Positions 16,972-26,217 of a stretch of 64,000 nt of DNA are shown one piece after another. The stretch comes from Methanocaldococcus sp. FS406-22 (lineage in GTDB: Archaea > AGJL01 > Methanococci > Methanococcales > Methanocaldococcaceae), in NCBI RefSeq assembly GCF_000025525.1, contig NC_013887.1, positions 46,729 to 110,728 of the forward strand. Direction: 5' to 3'. The position numbers were made by a program, and so were the translations under genes. The first letter of the stretch is position 1; the number at the start of each line of letters is the position of its first letter. The notes beneath the pieces were generated by a model that searched no databases, had not been told where the DNA came from, and saw only the letters and a list, made by a program, of their open reading frames with translations.

Positions 16972-18387
16972 TTATTCTCTTCCTAATATCTTCTCAAACT
17001 TAACTTCAGTTGGATATTCTCCAGTTACACAAGCTAAACATAAATCCTTCCTACCAATAGCTTTAACTAATCCCTCTAATGATAAATATCCAATAGAATC
17101 GACTCCAATAGCTTTTCCAATCTCTTCTTCTGTTTTATTTGAAGCAATGAGCTCTTTTTTGGTAGCCATATCTATACCATAATAGCAAGGAGATATAATT
17201 TTAGGACTTCCTATTCTTAAATGCACTTCCTTAGCTCCAGCCTTTCTAACCATATTTACAATCCTTCTTGATGTTGTTCCTCTAACAATACTATCATCAA
17301 CTAAAACAACCCTCTTCCCTTCTAATACACTTTTTACTGGACTTAACTTTAACCTTACAGCCAATTCTCTCTCATTCTGTGAAGGCAAAATAAAAGTTCT
17401 TCCAACATACCTATTCTTTATTAAACCTTCATAGTATGGAATCCCTGATTCTTCAGAAAACCCTAAGGCAAATGCAACCCCAGAATCTGGAATTGGAGAT
17501 ACAACATCAGCATCTACTGGATGTTCTTTAGCCAAAATTTTTCCAATCCTCTTTCTTACTTTATAAACGCTGATACCATCAATTGTTGAATCTGGCCTTG
17601 CAAAATACACATATTCAAACATACATGTTGTAGCTCCTTTGTATATGCATGGAACATTAATATCCACTGGGTTGTATTCAGAAACATCATAATCCAATTT
17701 GTGAGATATCATTTCACCATTTTTAATTTCTATAATCTCCCCTGGCTCCACATCTCTAATAAACTCAGCATCTAAAGTTGTTAATGCACAATCCTCAGAT
17801 GATATGTAAATATTGCTCTCATCTCTTCCAATGCATAATGGTTTAAAGCCCCAAGGGTCTCTTACAGCTATCAAAGAATCATTAAACATTATTAAAAGTG
17901 AATAAGCTCCAACGAGCTTTTTTAATGTATTTTTTATTGCTTCAATCTTATCGGAAGTTTTTAACAACTCTCTAACCAAAAGTTGGGCTATAACTTCAGA
18001 GTCAGTTGAAGAAGTGAATATATGCCCCTTCATCTCTAATTCTCTTCTTAGTTCATCTGAATTTACCAAATCTCCATTATGGGCTATAGCTATATTACCA
18101 AATGAGCTTTTAACAACAAACGGCTGGCAATTTTCAACAGCCTTTCCTCCAGTTGTTGAATACCTTACATGTCCAATTCCAATATATCCAAATAAGTTTT
18201 GTAATGTCTCATTTCTAAAAACATCTGTAACCAATCCAATGTTTTTATAGTAGTGGATATTTTTCCCATCACTTGTAGCTATTCCAGCCCCTTCCTGTCC
18301 TCTGTGTTGTAAAGCAAACAACCCATAATAAATTCTCTTAGCTACGTTTAGTTTTTCATAAGAGTAGACTCCAAATATCCCACACAT
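16972..18387 (-). CDS. purF: Amidophosphoribosyltransferase
   Basis: First committed step of purine synthesis: glutamine plus PRPP to phosphoribosylamine. 471 residues. The protein starts [11 protein letters not shown], so Cys2 becomes the N-terminal nucleophile after Met removal, with no propeptide. N-terminal Ntn glutaminase with [15 protein letters not shown] near 25 and IAHNGDLVN near 100; C-terminal PRTase with the PRPP loop [18 protein letters not shown] near 350. The Cys in [10 protein letters not shown] (near 395) and [10 protein letters not shown] (near 450) fit the [4Fe-4S] cluster ligands of the Bacillus-type enzyme. 99 bp downstream of the purM end on the same strand it is transcribed after... 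purM lies upstream on the same strand, so purM-purF may be one unit. Confidence 0.95.
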   Translation of the reverse strand: MCGIFGVYSYEKLNVAKRIYYGLFALQHRGQEGAGIATSDGKNIHYYKNIGLVTDVFRNETLQNLFGYIGIGHVRYSTTGGKAVENCQPFVVKSSFGNIAIAHNGDLVNSDELRRELEMKGHIFTSSTDSEVIAQLLVRELLKTSDKIEAIKNTLKKLVGAYSLLIMFNDSLIAVRDPWGFKPLCIGRDESNIYISSEDCALTTLDAEFIRDVEPGEIIEIKNGEMISHKLDYDVSEYNPVDINVPCIYKGATTCMFEYVYFARPDSTIDGISVYKVRKRIGKILAKEHPVDADVVSPIPDSGVAFALGFSEESGIPYYEGLIKNRYVGRTFILPSQNERELAVRLKLSPVKSVLEGKRVVLVDDSIVRGTTSRRIVNMVRKAGAKEVHLRIGSPKIISPCYYGIDMATKKELIASNKTEEEIGKAIGVDSIGYLSLEGLVKAIGRKDLCLACVTGEYPTEVKFEKILGRE

Positions 18388-18486
18388 GTTAAAAACCCTT
18401 TTTTAGTTTTTTAGATTTTAAGCCAATAAATAAAAAGAAATAAACAAAATTAAGAAAAATTAGCAAATTAAAAAGATGGTTTATTT

Positions 18487-19539
18487 TTATTCCAATATTA
18501 TGTGCTTATCATTATATTTAACAACAGCCTTACCAACAATCTTATTTCCATTAACTTCTAAGCTATCAACAACTCTACCTATTATCTGAGCTGGGATATT
18601 ATATTTATTAGCTATTTTTATAACTTTGTCAGCATCTTCTTCATCAACAATTACACAGAATCCAATACCCATATTAAATGTTCTAAACATCTCTTCATCA
18701 GGAACATTACCTAATCTTTGAATCTCCTTAAATATTGGCAATGGTTCTGGGAGGTTATCTATATAATAAGTTACTCTATCATTCAACCTTTTAAGCTTTC
18801 TAAAACTTCCTCCAGTTATATGAGCTAAGCCTTTAACTTTTATATCTTTATCTCTAACCATTTCCAAAACAGGCTTTACATAAATCTTTGTTGGTGTTAA
18901 AAGTTCTTCAGCAACTGTCTTTCCATAAGAAAGTTTGTCATTAATCCCTAACTTGGCTATGTCAAAAAATACTTTTCTTGCCAAAGATAGCCCGTTGCTA
19001 TGTATTCCAGAACTTCTTAAACCAACAATTACGTCTCCAGGTTTAACATCTTTTCCAGTTATGATTTCATCCTTTTTAACTATTGCTAAAACAGTTCCTG
19101 CCAAATCAATGCCTTTAATCATATCTGGTAATGTTGCTGTCTCTCCACCAACAATGTTTATATTTGCCTCCTTAGCTCCTTCATTTAATCCCTTTCCTAT
19201 CTGTTCAGCTATCTCTTCAGTTATATGTCCAACAGCTAAATAATCAACCAACGCTATAGGCTCAGCACCTATACAGATGGCATCATTTACATTCATAGCT
19301 ATCATGTCAATTCCAACAGTGTCAAACTTATTAGCCATCTCTGCAACTATCATCTTACTTCCTACTCCATCTGTAGATAAAACTAAATAATAATCTCCAA
19401 ACTCCACTGCCCCTGCATAATGCAATCCTAACTCAGCAGGCTTTATATCAGTTCTTTTAAATGTTATCTGTGAAACTAAGGCTTTAATTACTCTATCTTC
19501 ATGTGATATATCTACTCCTGCATCTTTATAAGTAACCAT
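18487..19539 (-). CDS. purM: Phosphoribosylformylglycinamidine cyclo-ligase (AIR synthetase)
   Basis: Closes the imidazole ring, FGAM to AIR, with ATP. 350 residues starting at the ATG at 19539 (MVTYKDAGVDI), which follows GGGAT; a longer reading from 19578 would overlap the preceding gene's end. Motifs: HYAGAVEFGDYYLVLSTDGVGSK near 38, AMNVNDAICIGAEPIALVDY near 80, GGETATLPDM near 130 and GLRSSGIHSNGLSLARK near 172. Minus strand, directly before purF in transcription order, so the two purine genes can be one operon. Confidence 0.95.
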   Translation of the reverse strand: MVTYKDAGVDISHEDRVIKALVSQITFKRTDIKPAELGLHYAGAVEFGDYYLVLSTDGVGSKMIVAEMANKFDTVGIDMIAMNVNDAICIGAEPIALVDYLAVGHITEEIAEQIGKGLNEGAKEANINIVGGETATLPDMIKGIDLAGTVLAIVKKDEIITGKDVKPGDVIVGLRSSGIHSNGLSLARKVFFDIAKLGINDKLSYGKTVAEELLTPTKIYVKPVLEMVRDKDIKVKGLAHITGGSFRKLKRLNDRVTYYIDNLPEPLPIFKEIQRLGNVPDEEMFRTFNMGIGFCVIVDEEDADKVIKIANKYNIPAQIIGRVVDSLEVNGNKIVGKAVVKYNDKHIILE

Positions 19540-19550
19540 AGATATCCCTC

Positions 19551-20561
19551 TTAGATAATCTCTTTTATAGCATACCACTTTTTTATCGAAGTTAATTTTA
19601 CAATACCATTAATCACATCATAAAACAAAATCTCATTTTTTATTAAAAATTTAGCCTCATCCATAAGATTGTTTTTTATAATTTCACTAATATCAATTTT
19701 TATTTTATCTTTAAATAATTTTAAGGTATTAACTAACCTCTTCATCTCAAACTCCTTTTGAGTAGATATTAAATATAAAATCTTATCCCTCTCAATATTA
19801 ATCCACTGCTTTATAGTTTCTTCAACAGACAAACCAAGTTTTTTGTTCTCAATTAAATCAACTATCTCATAAGGCAAAGAAAGATATTTTAAGCAGTAAT
19901 TTATTTCTTCTTCACTAAATCCCTCTTCTTTTAAAATATTTCTTATAGCTTCCTCACTCAACCAATCAATTAAATAATATTTTGAAGTATTTTCTAAGGT
20001 AGAGTTCTGATATATCTCTTCAATAAACAAGGTATCAGATGTTATACAAATTACATGACATAAATGCTCCATCTTAGTTAGAGAGACAAAGAGATTAAAC
20101 AATTCATTTAATAAGGACTTACCACCGTTGAAGTAGATATTTTTTAATTTCTGTAACTCATCTATAATTAAAACTGGCTTTTTTCCATCCTCAATAACAG
20201 CATTTATACTTGCTTTTATCTTTTTAAAGACATCGTTTAAACTTAGCTTGGAAAAATCATAATTTTCTTCAATTCCTATTTTAAAAACCTTCAAATCCAA
20301 TATCAAATTATTCTTTACATACTTCATTCTGTCCTTTTCAAAAAATACCTCTAAAAACTCCTCCTTACTATATGTTGCATGCTCTCTTAGGTTATAATAA
20401 AAAAACACTATATCACTATCCTCCAACTCCTTAATAACCCTCCTCATTACTGTAGATTTGCCAGAAGATTTAGGCCCATAAACGAATAAGATAGAGTTTG
20501 GTTCTAACTGACAATAGGTTTTTAAATACTGCAATTCTTTCTCTCGATTATAGAATTTCAT
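19551..20561 (-). CDS. Archaeal-type P-loop ATPase (PF01637-like)
   Basis: 336 residues. N-terminal FYNREKELQYLK leads to Walker A FVYGPKSSGKSTVMRR (near residue 27-42), Walker B PVLIIDELQKLKN near 130, a sensor-type CITSDTLFIEE near 170, then a helical domain and a C-terminal winged-helix-like part. This is the expanded archaeal ATPase family of Methanocaldococcus and Thermococcales; functions are mostly unknown and some members are plasmid- or virus-linked. ATG at 20561 after GGTGGT. It ends 12 bp before the purM start on the same strand. A solo end of the MITE family lies at 20584 just upstream, so the locus may have been inserted. Confidence 0.8.
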   Translation of the reverse strand: MKFYNREKELQYLKTYCQLEPNSILFVYGPKSSGKSTVMRRVIKELEDSDIVFFYYNLREHATYSKEEFLEVFFEKDRMKYVKNNLILDLKVFKIGIEENYDFSKLSLNDVFKKIKASINAVIEDGKKPVLIIDELQKLKNIYFNGGKSLLNELFNLFVSLTKMEHLCHVICITSDTLFIEEIYQNSTLENTSKYYLIDWLSEEAIRNILKEEGFSEEEINYCLKYLSLPYEIVDLIENKKLGLSVEETIKQWINIERDKILYLISTQKEFEMKRLVNTLKLFKDKIKIDISEIIKNNLMDEAKFLIKNEILFYDVINGIVKLTSIKKWYAIKEII

Positions 20562-20670
20562 TTTACCACCAAGTTATTTTAAATAGGACTTTTGCAAGAA
20601 TATAGTTTTTTTATAAAACTTATTAAAATTATAAAGAAATATTTGAGACTCTGTCTAAATGTTTAACAAT

Positions 20671-21549
20671 CTATTTTCTCAATAAAACATTATCTCCTAC
20701 ATTGACACCAATATTTTCAGCAACTGGCTTACACTTAGCTTTCAATATATAATAAATTGGCTTATCTATCTTATCCTCATATTCTGTTAAGCTCTCATAA
20801 TTACCCATTCCCTTAGCTATGATTAAATCTGCAGTTTCAAACTCTTTTAAAAATTCTTCTGAGCATTCCTCTAAAATAATTCCAATGATATCAGAGCCAG
20901 TAGTTATAACCTTGGCTATCTCATCAATCTTAGCTATCTTTGCATCTTCTAAAGTAGCATCGTTTAAAATTGGCTTTCCTTTAACTACTGCAACAATCTC
21001 TTTATCATAATTTTTAATCTCTTCTATTAAAACCCTATCAAAAATAATCTCTCCAGCGTTATCACATATGTATAAAACCTTTTTTATATCTTTATTTTTT
21101 AAATCATTTAAAAGCTCTTTGCTGTTATCTATCTTTAAATCTTTGTTTAAAGTGTCTTCAATCAGCCTTTCTATGTCTATTCCAGTGCTATAAGCTCCAA
21201 AGTCAATAACATTTCCAGCTATTGTTGCTAAAACCTTCTTTCTCAATCTCTCAAGTTCATCATCTATATTACTCATCTCTCTAACCTTATCTAAATACTG
21301 CAAAGCTATTTTATTTGCCTTATCTTTTAAATTTTTGTAGGGGTCGCTGTTATTGCTAATTCTTTTTAAGTATCTATGCACAACAGTTCCCATCCATGCT
21401 GGAACTGCATTTTCACCATAAACATCTTTAATAACTTCCATGGTATTTTTTATTAACCTAAACTGCTCTCTCTCGTCATCAGTTATCTCATTAGCTACAT
21501 CTACAACCTGCCTAATTATACAGATAGCACACTCTGGCTTTATCTTCAT
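20671..21549 (-). CDS. DUF89 family (ARMT1-like) metal-dependent protein, damage-control phosphatase type
   Basis: 292 residues from the ATG at 21549, preceded by GGAGGGATG. N-terminal CxxC (KPECAICIIRQ), then a helical region and the catalytic core with VLYICDNAGEIIFDRVLIEEI near 170 and LIIAKGMGNYESLTE near 245: the DN and the Asp/Asn metal ligands typical of DUF89. Family members hydrolyse phosphorylated metabolites such as damaged sugar phosphates, with Co or Ni preferred; archaeal members probably do the same. Single gene with an unrelated ATPase gene downstream. Confidence 0.85.
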   Translation of the reverse strand: MKIKPECAICIIRQVVDVANEITDDEREQFRLIKNTMEVIKDVYGENAVPAWMGTVVHRYLKRISNNSDPYKNLKDKANKIALQYLDKVREMSNIDDELERLRKKVLATIAGNVIDFGAYSTGIDIERLIEDTLNKDLKIDNSKELLNDLKNKDIKKVLYICDNAGEIIFDRVLIEEIKNYDKEIVAVVKGKPILNDATLEDAKIAKIDEIAKVITTGSDIIGIILEECSEEFLKEFETADLIIAKGMGNYESLTEYEDKIDKPIYYILKAKCKPVAENIGVNVGDNVLLRK

Positions 21550-21609
21550 AATCATCCCTCCATAACTTATAAATAAATCCTCAAACTCTAAAAAAATACG
21601 GCGATAGAT

Positions 21610-22092
21610 ATGATTAACTTTGAGATATTTAAAGAATTCTTACTAAACCTTATAAAAGATTATGGGTATTTCGGGATATTTTTGGTAGGATTTTCTGAGC
21701 CAATATTTCAACCTTTTCCAACAGAGATATTTATTGCTGCGGGCTTATTGGCTGGATTGGATTGGAAGTTAGTTTGGCTTATATCAACAATTGCCTGCAA
21801 CTTTGGGGCTATCATCACCTACTATCTTGCAAAAAGATATGGAGAAAAGTTGATGCTAAAATTATTTGATGAAGAAAAAATAAAAAAAGGAACTCTTTAT
21901 TTAAAAAAATGGGGTATTTTGGGAGTTATAGTTGCAAGCTTTACACCAATCCCTTTTGAGGTTATATGCTGGGTTTGTGGAAGTTTTGAAATGCCATTTG
22001 AGAGATACATGATTGCAGTATTTTTGAGTAGATTAATTAGGCATGGAATGGTTATTCTGCCGTTTATTTTAAAAGACCACATTCATTTTTGA
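21610..22092 (+). CDS. DedA/VTT (SNARE-associated) family membrane protein
   Basis: 160 residues with hydrophobic segments near 20-38, 50-72, 100-125 and 130-150. The pattern GYFGIFLVGFSEPIFQPFPTEIFIAAGLLAGL and the Arg/Gly-rich re-entrant region (TYYLAKRYGEKL) fit the DedA/YqaA family, involved in membrane lipid transport or homeostasis. ATG at 21610 near a weak binding site. Stands alone on the plus strand before hypC. Confidence 0.75.
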   Translation: MINFEIFKEFLLNLIKDYGYFGIFLVGFSEPIFQPFPTEIFIAAGLLAGLDWKLVWLISTIACNFGAIITYYLAKRYGEKLMLKLFDEEKIKKGTLYLKKWGILGVIVASFTPIPFEVICWVCGSFEMPFERYMIAVFLSRLIRHGMVILPFILKDHIHF

Positions 22093-22169
22093 GTTAATAC
22101 TAAAAATAAAAAATTTCATAAACAGAGTTTTATATAAGGAACACAAAACTATGTTTTTGGTGATAAAGT

Positions 22170-22415
22170 ATGTGTTTAGCAATTCCTTGTAGAGTTGTTG
22201 AGATTATAGAAGAAGATGGAGAGAAATATGCTATAGCCGAGTATAAAGGAGTTAGGCAAAAGGCAAAACTAACACTCTTAGATAAGGAAGTAAAAATAGG
22301 AGATTATATATTAATTCACACTGGCTATGCATTAGAGGTTTTGAGTGAAGAAGATGCTAAATTAAGCTTAGAAGCTTGGGAAGAGTTGTTTAAAGCATTA
22401 GAAGAGATGGGATAA
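22170..22415 (+). CDS. hypC: Hydrogenase maturation chaperone HypC
   Basis: 81 residues, starts [12 protein letters not shown] with the conserved Cys2 used in the HypC-HypD-Fe(CN)2CO complex that delivers the iron site to [NiFe]-hydrogenases. C-terminus [17 protein letters not shown] matches the family. ATG at 22170 after GGTGAT. Stand-alone, as usual in this genus; hypD and hypE are not in the window. Confidence 0.95.
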   Translation: MCLAIPCRVVEIIEEDGEKYAIAEYKGVRQKAKLTLLDKEVKIGDYILIHTGYALEVLSEEDAKLSLEAWEELFKALEEMG

Positions 22416-22454
22416 AAGAGAGATTTTTACAGAAAATTTATTTACTTTGCTATT

Positions 22455-22643
22455 TTATTCTGGCTCAACCTTTACAGCTCCTGTTGGGCAAACATCTTCA
22501 CAAACCCCACAGTATGTGCAGTCCTCTTCTCTTGCAACAACTACTCTATCTCCCTCAATTTCAAAAACTTCCATTGGACAGTTATTTACACACTCAGCAC
22601 ATTCGGCTCCTTTACATAAGTTGTAATCAATTGTTACAGCCAT
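22455..22643 (-). CDS. Ferredoxin with two [4Fe-4S] motifs
   Basis: 62 residues from the ATG at 22643, after GGTGG; a start at 22652 adds three residues. Cysteines: a first CKGAECAECVNNCP motif with an insert and a second CTYCGVCEDVCP motif, i.e. two [4Fe-4S] clusters with small spacing variation in the first. Small electron carrier; partner unknown. Single gene, convergent to hypC. Confidence 0.9.
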   Translation of the reverse strand: MAVTIDYNLCKGAECAECVNNCPMEVFEIEGDRVVVAREEDCTYCGVCEDVCPTGAVKVEPE

Positions 22644-22730
22644 TATTACCACCTCTAAGATGTTAATAATTGATTAAGATTACTACTTGATATAAATAAT
22701 TATCGGAAGTTGTTAAAAAAGAATAAAAAT

Positions 22731-23675
22731 CTAAAATCTCCTTATATTTGGATTCATTATGGTTCTTTCTATGTTCCAAACTTCATTTAGCACATTTGAA
22801 GAAAGAGATGCCCTTAAAAAAGGAACTTTAAAACTAACTGCTATATGTGCAAAGGATGAGTTGTTTCCAAATATTACCGGATAAAGCCCCTTATCCATAA
22901 TGTAATTTATGTAATAGTACATCTCAGTTATTGTTCCCATCTCGTAAGGATAAACTTTAACAAAGTCACTTTCCTCATAAATACTACCTGTGCATAAAAA
23001 TCCATCAAACTCAGCAGGTTCTTCAACCTCTAAATAGTCAATTTGGGATAAATCTTTATCTTTAACGATCTCTTTTTTAGAACTAAGCCCTAATAATATG
23101 TCCAAATCCTCATCTTCTTTAATTTCATCTATCAAATTTCTGATTCTTGGAATCTCATTAAAGATATTTTTGCACGTGTATGCTCCATCAATATTTACAA
23201 TGCTATAGTCTTGGGATAGAATATCTGTAAGCTTTAAATACAAATTAACAATATCCTCTATAGAATCAGCCATAACTATTGGAATTAACTCATTCTTATC
23301 TTTATCAACTAATATACCAGAGGCAACTATTGGTAGTTCAGTTGTTAAAGCTCCTCCTAAGAATTTAAATAGAGGAATATCTAAGCTGTTTGAAGCGGCC
23401 CTTGCTATGCTTATAGAAACACCCATTGCAACAATGGGGTTATTTACTGATGTCTCACAAATTAATGCATCAATAAAATCAATATCAGTTGCTGGATATC
23501 CAATGAGTTCTGGAGCTATGACATTTTCAACATCAGCTATTGCCTCCTCTGGGTTATCTACCTCAATGATATCATAGCCAATGGAAATATTGGTTATTGT
23601 GGTTATCATTACCTTAATTTTAGCTCCTTTAAAAACTTCTTTTGCATTTATTTTTTCAATAATAACATTTGTCAA
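22731..23675 (-). CDS. Enolase-like protein, probably not catalytic
   Basis: 314 residues, against about 420 for enolase. The region GVSISIARAASNSLDIPLFKFLGG near 85 aligns well with the conserved AVSMAVARAAAxSLGIPLYxYLGG of enolases, and the C-terminus NEVWNIERTIMNPNIRRF resembles the end of the barrel, but the metal-binding Asp/Glu/Asp set, the catalytic Lys and the loop segments are not obvious. Typical archaeal order is rpoN-rpoK-eno-rps2, so this is a degenerate enolase paralogue in the place where eno sits elsewhere. It could be a regulatory or structural relative. ATG at 23675 without a strong site. Minus strand, downstream of rpoK. Confidence 0.65.
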   Translation of the reverse strand: MTNVIIEKINAKEVFKGAKIKVMITTITNISIGYDIIEVDNPEEAIADVENVIAPELIGYPATDIDFIDALICETSVNNPIVAMGVSISIARAASNSLDIPLFKFLGGALTTELPIVASGILVDKDKNELIPIVMADSIEDIVNLYLKLTDILSQDYSIVNIDGAYTCKNIFNEIPRIRNLIDEIKEDEDLDILLGLSSKKEIVKDKDLSQIDYLEVEEPAEFDGFLCTGSIYEESDFVKVYPYEMGTITEMYYYINYIMDKGLYPVIFGNNSSFAHIAVSFKVPFLRASLSSNVLNEVWNIERTIMNPNIRRF

Positions 23676-23775
23676 TTACATCCACCTCAATAATATTAAA
23701 AAATAAATAATTTAAGCTGAAACTTTATTAATTAAAGTTAAACAAAATCTTATAGATTTGTAGTTATTTAGATAG

Positions 23776-23949
23776 TTAAGCTTTTACTGGTCTTATCGGC
23801 TTTAATGGGACTTTTCCTTGTTTAATTTCTTCATAAGCTATTTTTAATGAGCTATCACACTCTGTTTCTATAGTTATGTAAGCTCCATTTGATATCTGCA
23901 AACTTCTCGCTCCTAATATTCTCGCAATCTCAAATTTTGTTAATTTCAA
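23776..23949 (-). CDS. rpoK: RNA polymerase subunit K (omega/Rpb6 homologue)
   Basis: 57 residues starting at a TTG at 23947-23949, with GGTGAG six bases upstream; no ATG exists in frame, so the gene is easily missed. The sequence LTKFEIARILGARSLQISNGAYI is the omega/Rpb6 signature, and the C-terminal KQGKVPLKPIRPVKA fits archaeal RpoK. It assembles with the polymerase core. It lies between the enolase-like gene and tRNA-Pro, as in other Methanocaldococcus. Confidence 0.9.
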   Translation of the reverse strand: MKLTKFEIARILGARSLQISNGAYITIETECDSSLKIAYEEIKQGKVPLKPIRPVKA

Positions 23950-23976
23950 TATCTCACCTCTCTAAAATATGAATGG

Positions 23977-24050
23977 TGGGGCCGCCGGGACTTGAACCCG
24001 GGTCGCACGCCCCCCAAGCGCACAGGATGTCCAGGCTACCCCACGGCCCC
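23977..24050 (-). tRNA. tRNA-Pro (GGG)
   Basis: Acceptor stem GGGGCCG/CGGCCCC, discriminator A, anticodon loop TTGGGGG giving anticodon GGG, and a T arm with GGTTCAAGTCC. CCA is encoded at 23974-23976. Lies between rpoK and rpoN on the same strand. Confidence 0.95.
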
Positions 24051-24070
24051 GTTAAAAAGAATTTGAGAAG

Positions 24071-24292
24071 TTATAAATATCTCTCATCATGAGCTATTAT
24101 CTCGTCTATAATTTCCCTTCCATCTTCTCCTATTCTGTATGAAATAAACATCCTTCTACAACAGTATTTTTTGATTCCCAAATCATCCAAAACATCTTTT
24201 GGATTCTCCCCTTTTAAAATTCTCTCTTTATACTCTTCAAAAACCTCAGCAATAACATTACCACATGAAAAACATCTAATAGGAAACATCAT
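24071..24292 (-). CDS. rpoN: RNA polymerase subunit N (Rpb10 homologue)
   Basis: 73 residues from the ATG at 24292; a GTG at 24301 overlaps the GGGTGAG site. Zinc site FPIRCFSCGNV (CxxC) with KKYCCRRMF (CC) near residue 45 is the RPB10 zinc bundle. Assembles with RpoD and RpoL in the alpha-like platform. Downstream of rps9 in the ribosomal/RNAP operon on the minus strand. Confidence 0.95.
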   Translation of the reverse strand: MMFPIRCFSCGNVIAEVFEEYKERILKGENPKDVLDDLGIKKYCCRRMFISYRIGEDGREIIDEIIAHDERYL

Positions 24293-24348
24293 GTTTCTCA
24301 CCCAATAAAAAGAAAAATAAATATTTTTCCAAAAATTGAATAATGAAT

Positions 24349-24759
24349 TTATCTGTATGACTTCTGTCTCTTTGCTCTTGGCCCTTTTGTAGATCTGCTT
24401 GGCTTGTGAGGCTCGGTTCTTCTTGCATCACTAACTAATAATGTTCTGTCGTAAGCTAAGAATTTATCTCTTAGCTCTTTGCTACCTGTAAATTCAACAA
24501 TAGCTTTACCAATAGCTGTTCTTGCAGCATCCATCTGCCCCATTACTCCTCCGCCTTTAACTGTAACATCAATATCCATTTGGCTGATAACTTCTTCTCC
24601 AGCTAATAAAATTGGCTCCATTAACTTCATTCTCTTATACTTTGGCTCAATTAATTCAATTGGTATCTTGTTTATTCTTATTCTACCTTTTCCTTCTCTC
24701 GCAACTGCCCTTGCAATAGCTCTCTTTCTTTTACCAACTGTTATAACAATTTTTCCCAT
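24349..24759 (-). CDS. rps9: Ribosomal protein uS9
   Basis: 136 residues of the small-subunit protein S9: [26 protein letters not shown] at the start and the conserved C-terminus [23 protein letters not shown], which reaches into the P site. Basic throughout. ATG at 24759 after GGTGATT. Follows rpl13 with a 9-bp gap. Confidence 0.97.
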   Translation of the reverse strand: MGKIVITVGKRKRAIARAVAREGKGRIRINKIPIELIEPKYKRMKLMEPILLAGEEVISQMDIDVTVKGGGVMGQMDAARTAIGKAIVEFTGSKELRDKFLAYDRTLLVSDARRTEPHKPSRSTKGPRAKRQKSYR

Positions 24760-24768
24760 TTAATCACC

Positions 24769-25182
24769 TCAGAACTTCGCTCCTAAGTGTTTGCTTAACT
24801 CGGCTAATGTTATGTATTTGTTAGTGTTTAATTTGTGGCTTATCTTTTCATCAACTGTTAAGTTTTTAGGATTTCCAACATAAACCTTAACTCTCTTAAA
24901 TGCTTCTCTTCCTTTTGGTTTTTTGTATGGGAGCATTTTTCTGATTGTTCTTCTTAATATATCATCTGGTCTTCTTGGAAATTTAGGACCAAATCTTCTT
25001 GGGTTAGCAACGTTTTTCTTCTCCCTTTCTTCTTGATAGGTTTTTATAATCCAATCCTTGTTACCTGTAATAACTACCTTCTCAGCATTTACAATAACAA
25101 TCTCTTCTCCTCTCAAAACCCTCTTTGCTACTTCTGAAGCCAATCTTCCCAATATCGCTCCTTCAGCATCTATTACTGTCAT
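24769..25182 (-). CDS. rpl13: Ribosomal protein uL13
   Basis: 137 residues, DAEGAILGRLASEVAKRVLRGEEIVIVNAEKVVITG at the start and RTIRKMLPYKKPKGREAFKRVKVYVGNP near 95, the L13 core. ATG at 25182 after GGTGATA. Part of the rps13-rps4-rps11-rpoD-rpl18e-rpl13-rps9 string on the minus strand. Confidence 0.97.
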   Translation of the reverse strand: MTVIDAEGAILGRLASEVAKRVLRGEEIVIVNAEKVVITGNKDWIIKTYQEEREKKNVANPRRFGPKFPRRPDDILRRTIRKMLPYKKPKGREAFKRVKVYVGNPKNLTVDEKISHKLNTNKYITLAELSKHLGAKF

Positions 25183-25196
25183 ATTATCACCGTGTT

Positions 25197-25556
25197 TTAT
25201 GCCATGATTTTAACATTTGAACCTTTTGGATTTCTTTTTATTAATTCTTCAATTGTTATTGCTTCTCCACCAGCTTCTTTAATTAATTTTTTAGCTGTTT
25301 CACTAAATGCGAATGCTGCAACAACAACCTTGTGCTCTAATTTTCCAGCCCCTAAGACTTTACCAGGAACTAAAACGACATCTCCTTCTTTTGTGTATCT
25401 GTTTATCTTACTTAAGTTTACCTCAGCTCTTCTTCTTGGTTTTGCTAACCTTCTTGCTATATCCTTCCAAATCTTTGCCTGATTTTTGTAACTTTCCTGC
25501 TTTAACATCTCAATTAACCTAACCAACCTTGGATTTGTAGCTGTTATCTTTTTCAT
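25197..25556 (-). CDS. rpl18e: Ribosomal protein eL18 (L18e)
   Basis: 119 residues of the archaeal/eukaryotic large-subunit protein L18e: [42 protein letters not shown] and [29 protein letters not shown] at 25556 after GGTGAGA. 74 bp downstream of rpoD. Confidence 0.95.
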   Translation of the reverse strand: MKKITATNPRLVRLIEMLKQESYKNQAKIWKDIARRLAKPRRRAEVNLSKINRYTKEGDVVLVPGKVLGAGKLEHKVVVAAFAFSETAKKLIKEAGGEAITIEELIKRNPKGSNVKIMA

Positions 25557-25630
25557 TATCTCACCGTGTTTTCCTCAAACCTTTTATAATTATTTAAGGT
25601 TTAATAAATAATGTGGGGATGAAAATGTTT

Positions 25631-26206
25631 TTATTGTTCAATTAATTCAAGCTGTTGTAAGAAACTTTCAGCTTTATTTTTTAGTATCTTGACAGCTTCT
25701 TCTAAAATTTCTTCAGCTTCCATTTGTCCAAAGGTTTCAACAAAAAATTCTACTTCATCTTCAGCAACTTGTTTATAAACAGCATTGCATGGTTGCCATT
25801 TTGCATGGGTCTTTCCAATGCCTGGAACTGCCTCACATTCAATTTTTATTTTCTGCCCTCTACCTAATTTAACAATTGGAATGTTTTTAAAAGCAACTTC
25901 TCCGTTTTCAGATTTTAAATCTGATGAATAGACGGTGCAAGGCCCCTCTTTTTCTAAAGTGAATGTTATAACTTCACTTTCTATCAACGGCTTTCCTTTA
26001 ATTGGAATTAAACCCAATCTGTGTGCTAAAATCTCATCATCCATTGATGATGAGTTCTCATATATATAAACATCTTCAATAGCATAAGTAGGGACTTCAG
26101 AAATCATTATTCTTCTAATAGCATTAGAAAATGAAATTGGGGCTTTTAAAGAAAAAATAAACTCTTCCCCAATTCTTGTCTTTTTCTTCTCTTTGATTGT
26201 AATCAA
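25631..26206 (-). CDS. rpoD: RNA polymerase subunit D (Rpb3 / alpha-like)
   Basis: 191 residues. Starts with TTG at 26206 after GGTGATAATCT; the next ATG is far downstream. Family motifs: SNAIRRIMISEVPTYAIEDVYIYENSSSMDDEILAHRLGLIPI. The C-rich Fe-S domain found in some archaeal RpoD proteins is absent here, as the usual CxxC pairs cannot be seen. Forms the D-L-N-P assembly platform. Between rps11 and rpl18e. Confidence 0.95.
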   Translation of the reverse strand: MITIKEKKKTRIGEEFIFSLKAPISFSNAIRRIMISEVPTYAIEDVYIYENSSSMDDEILAHRLGLIPIKGKPLIESEVITFTLEKEGPCTVYSSDLKSENGEVAFKNIPIVKLGRGQKIKIECEAVPGIGKTHAKWQPCNAVYKQVAEDEVEFFVETFGQMEAEEILEEAVKILKNKAESFLQQLELIEQ

Positions 26207-26217
26207 AGATTATCACC

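Noticed and set aside
19551..20561. The archaeal ATPase as a defence gene
   Set aside because: The family is large in Methanocaldococcus and found in ordinary loci; no effector gene lies next to it.
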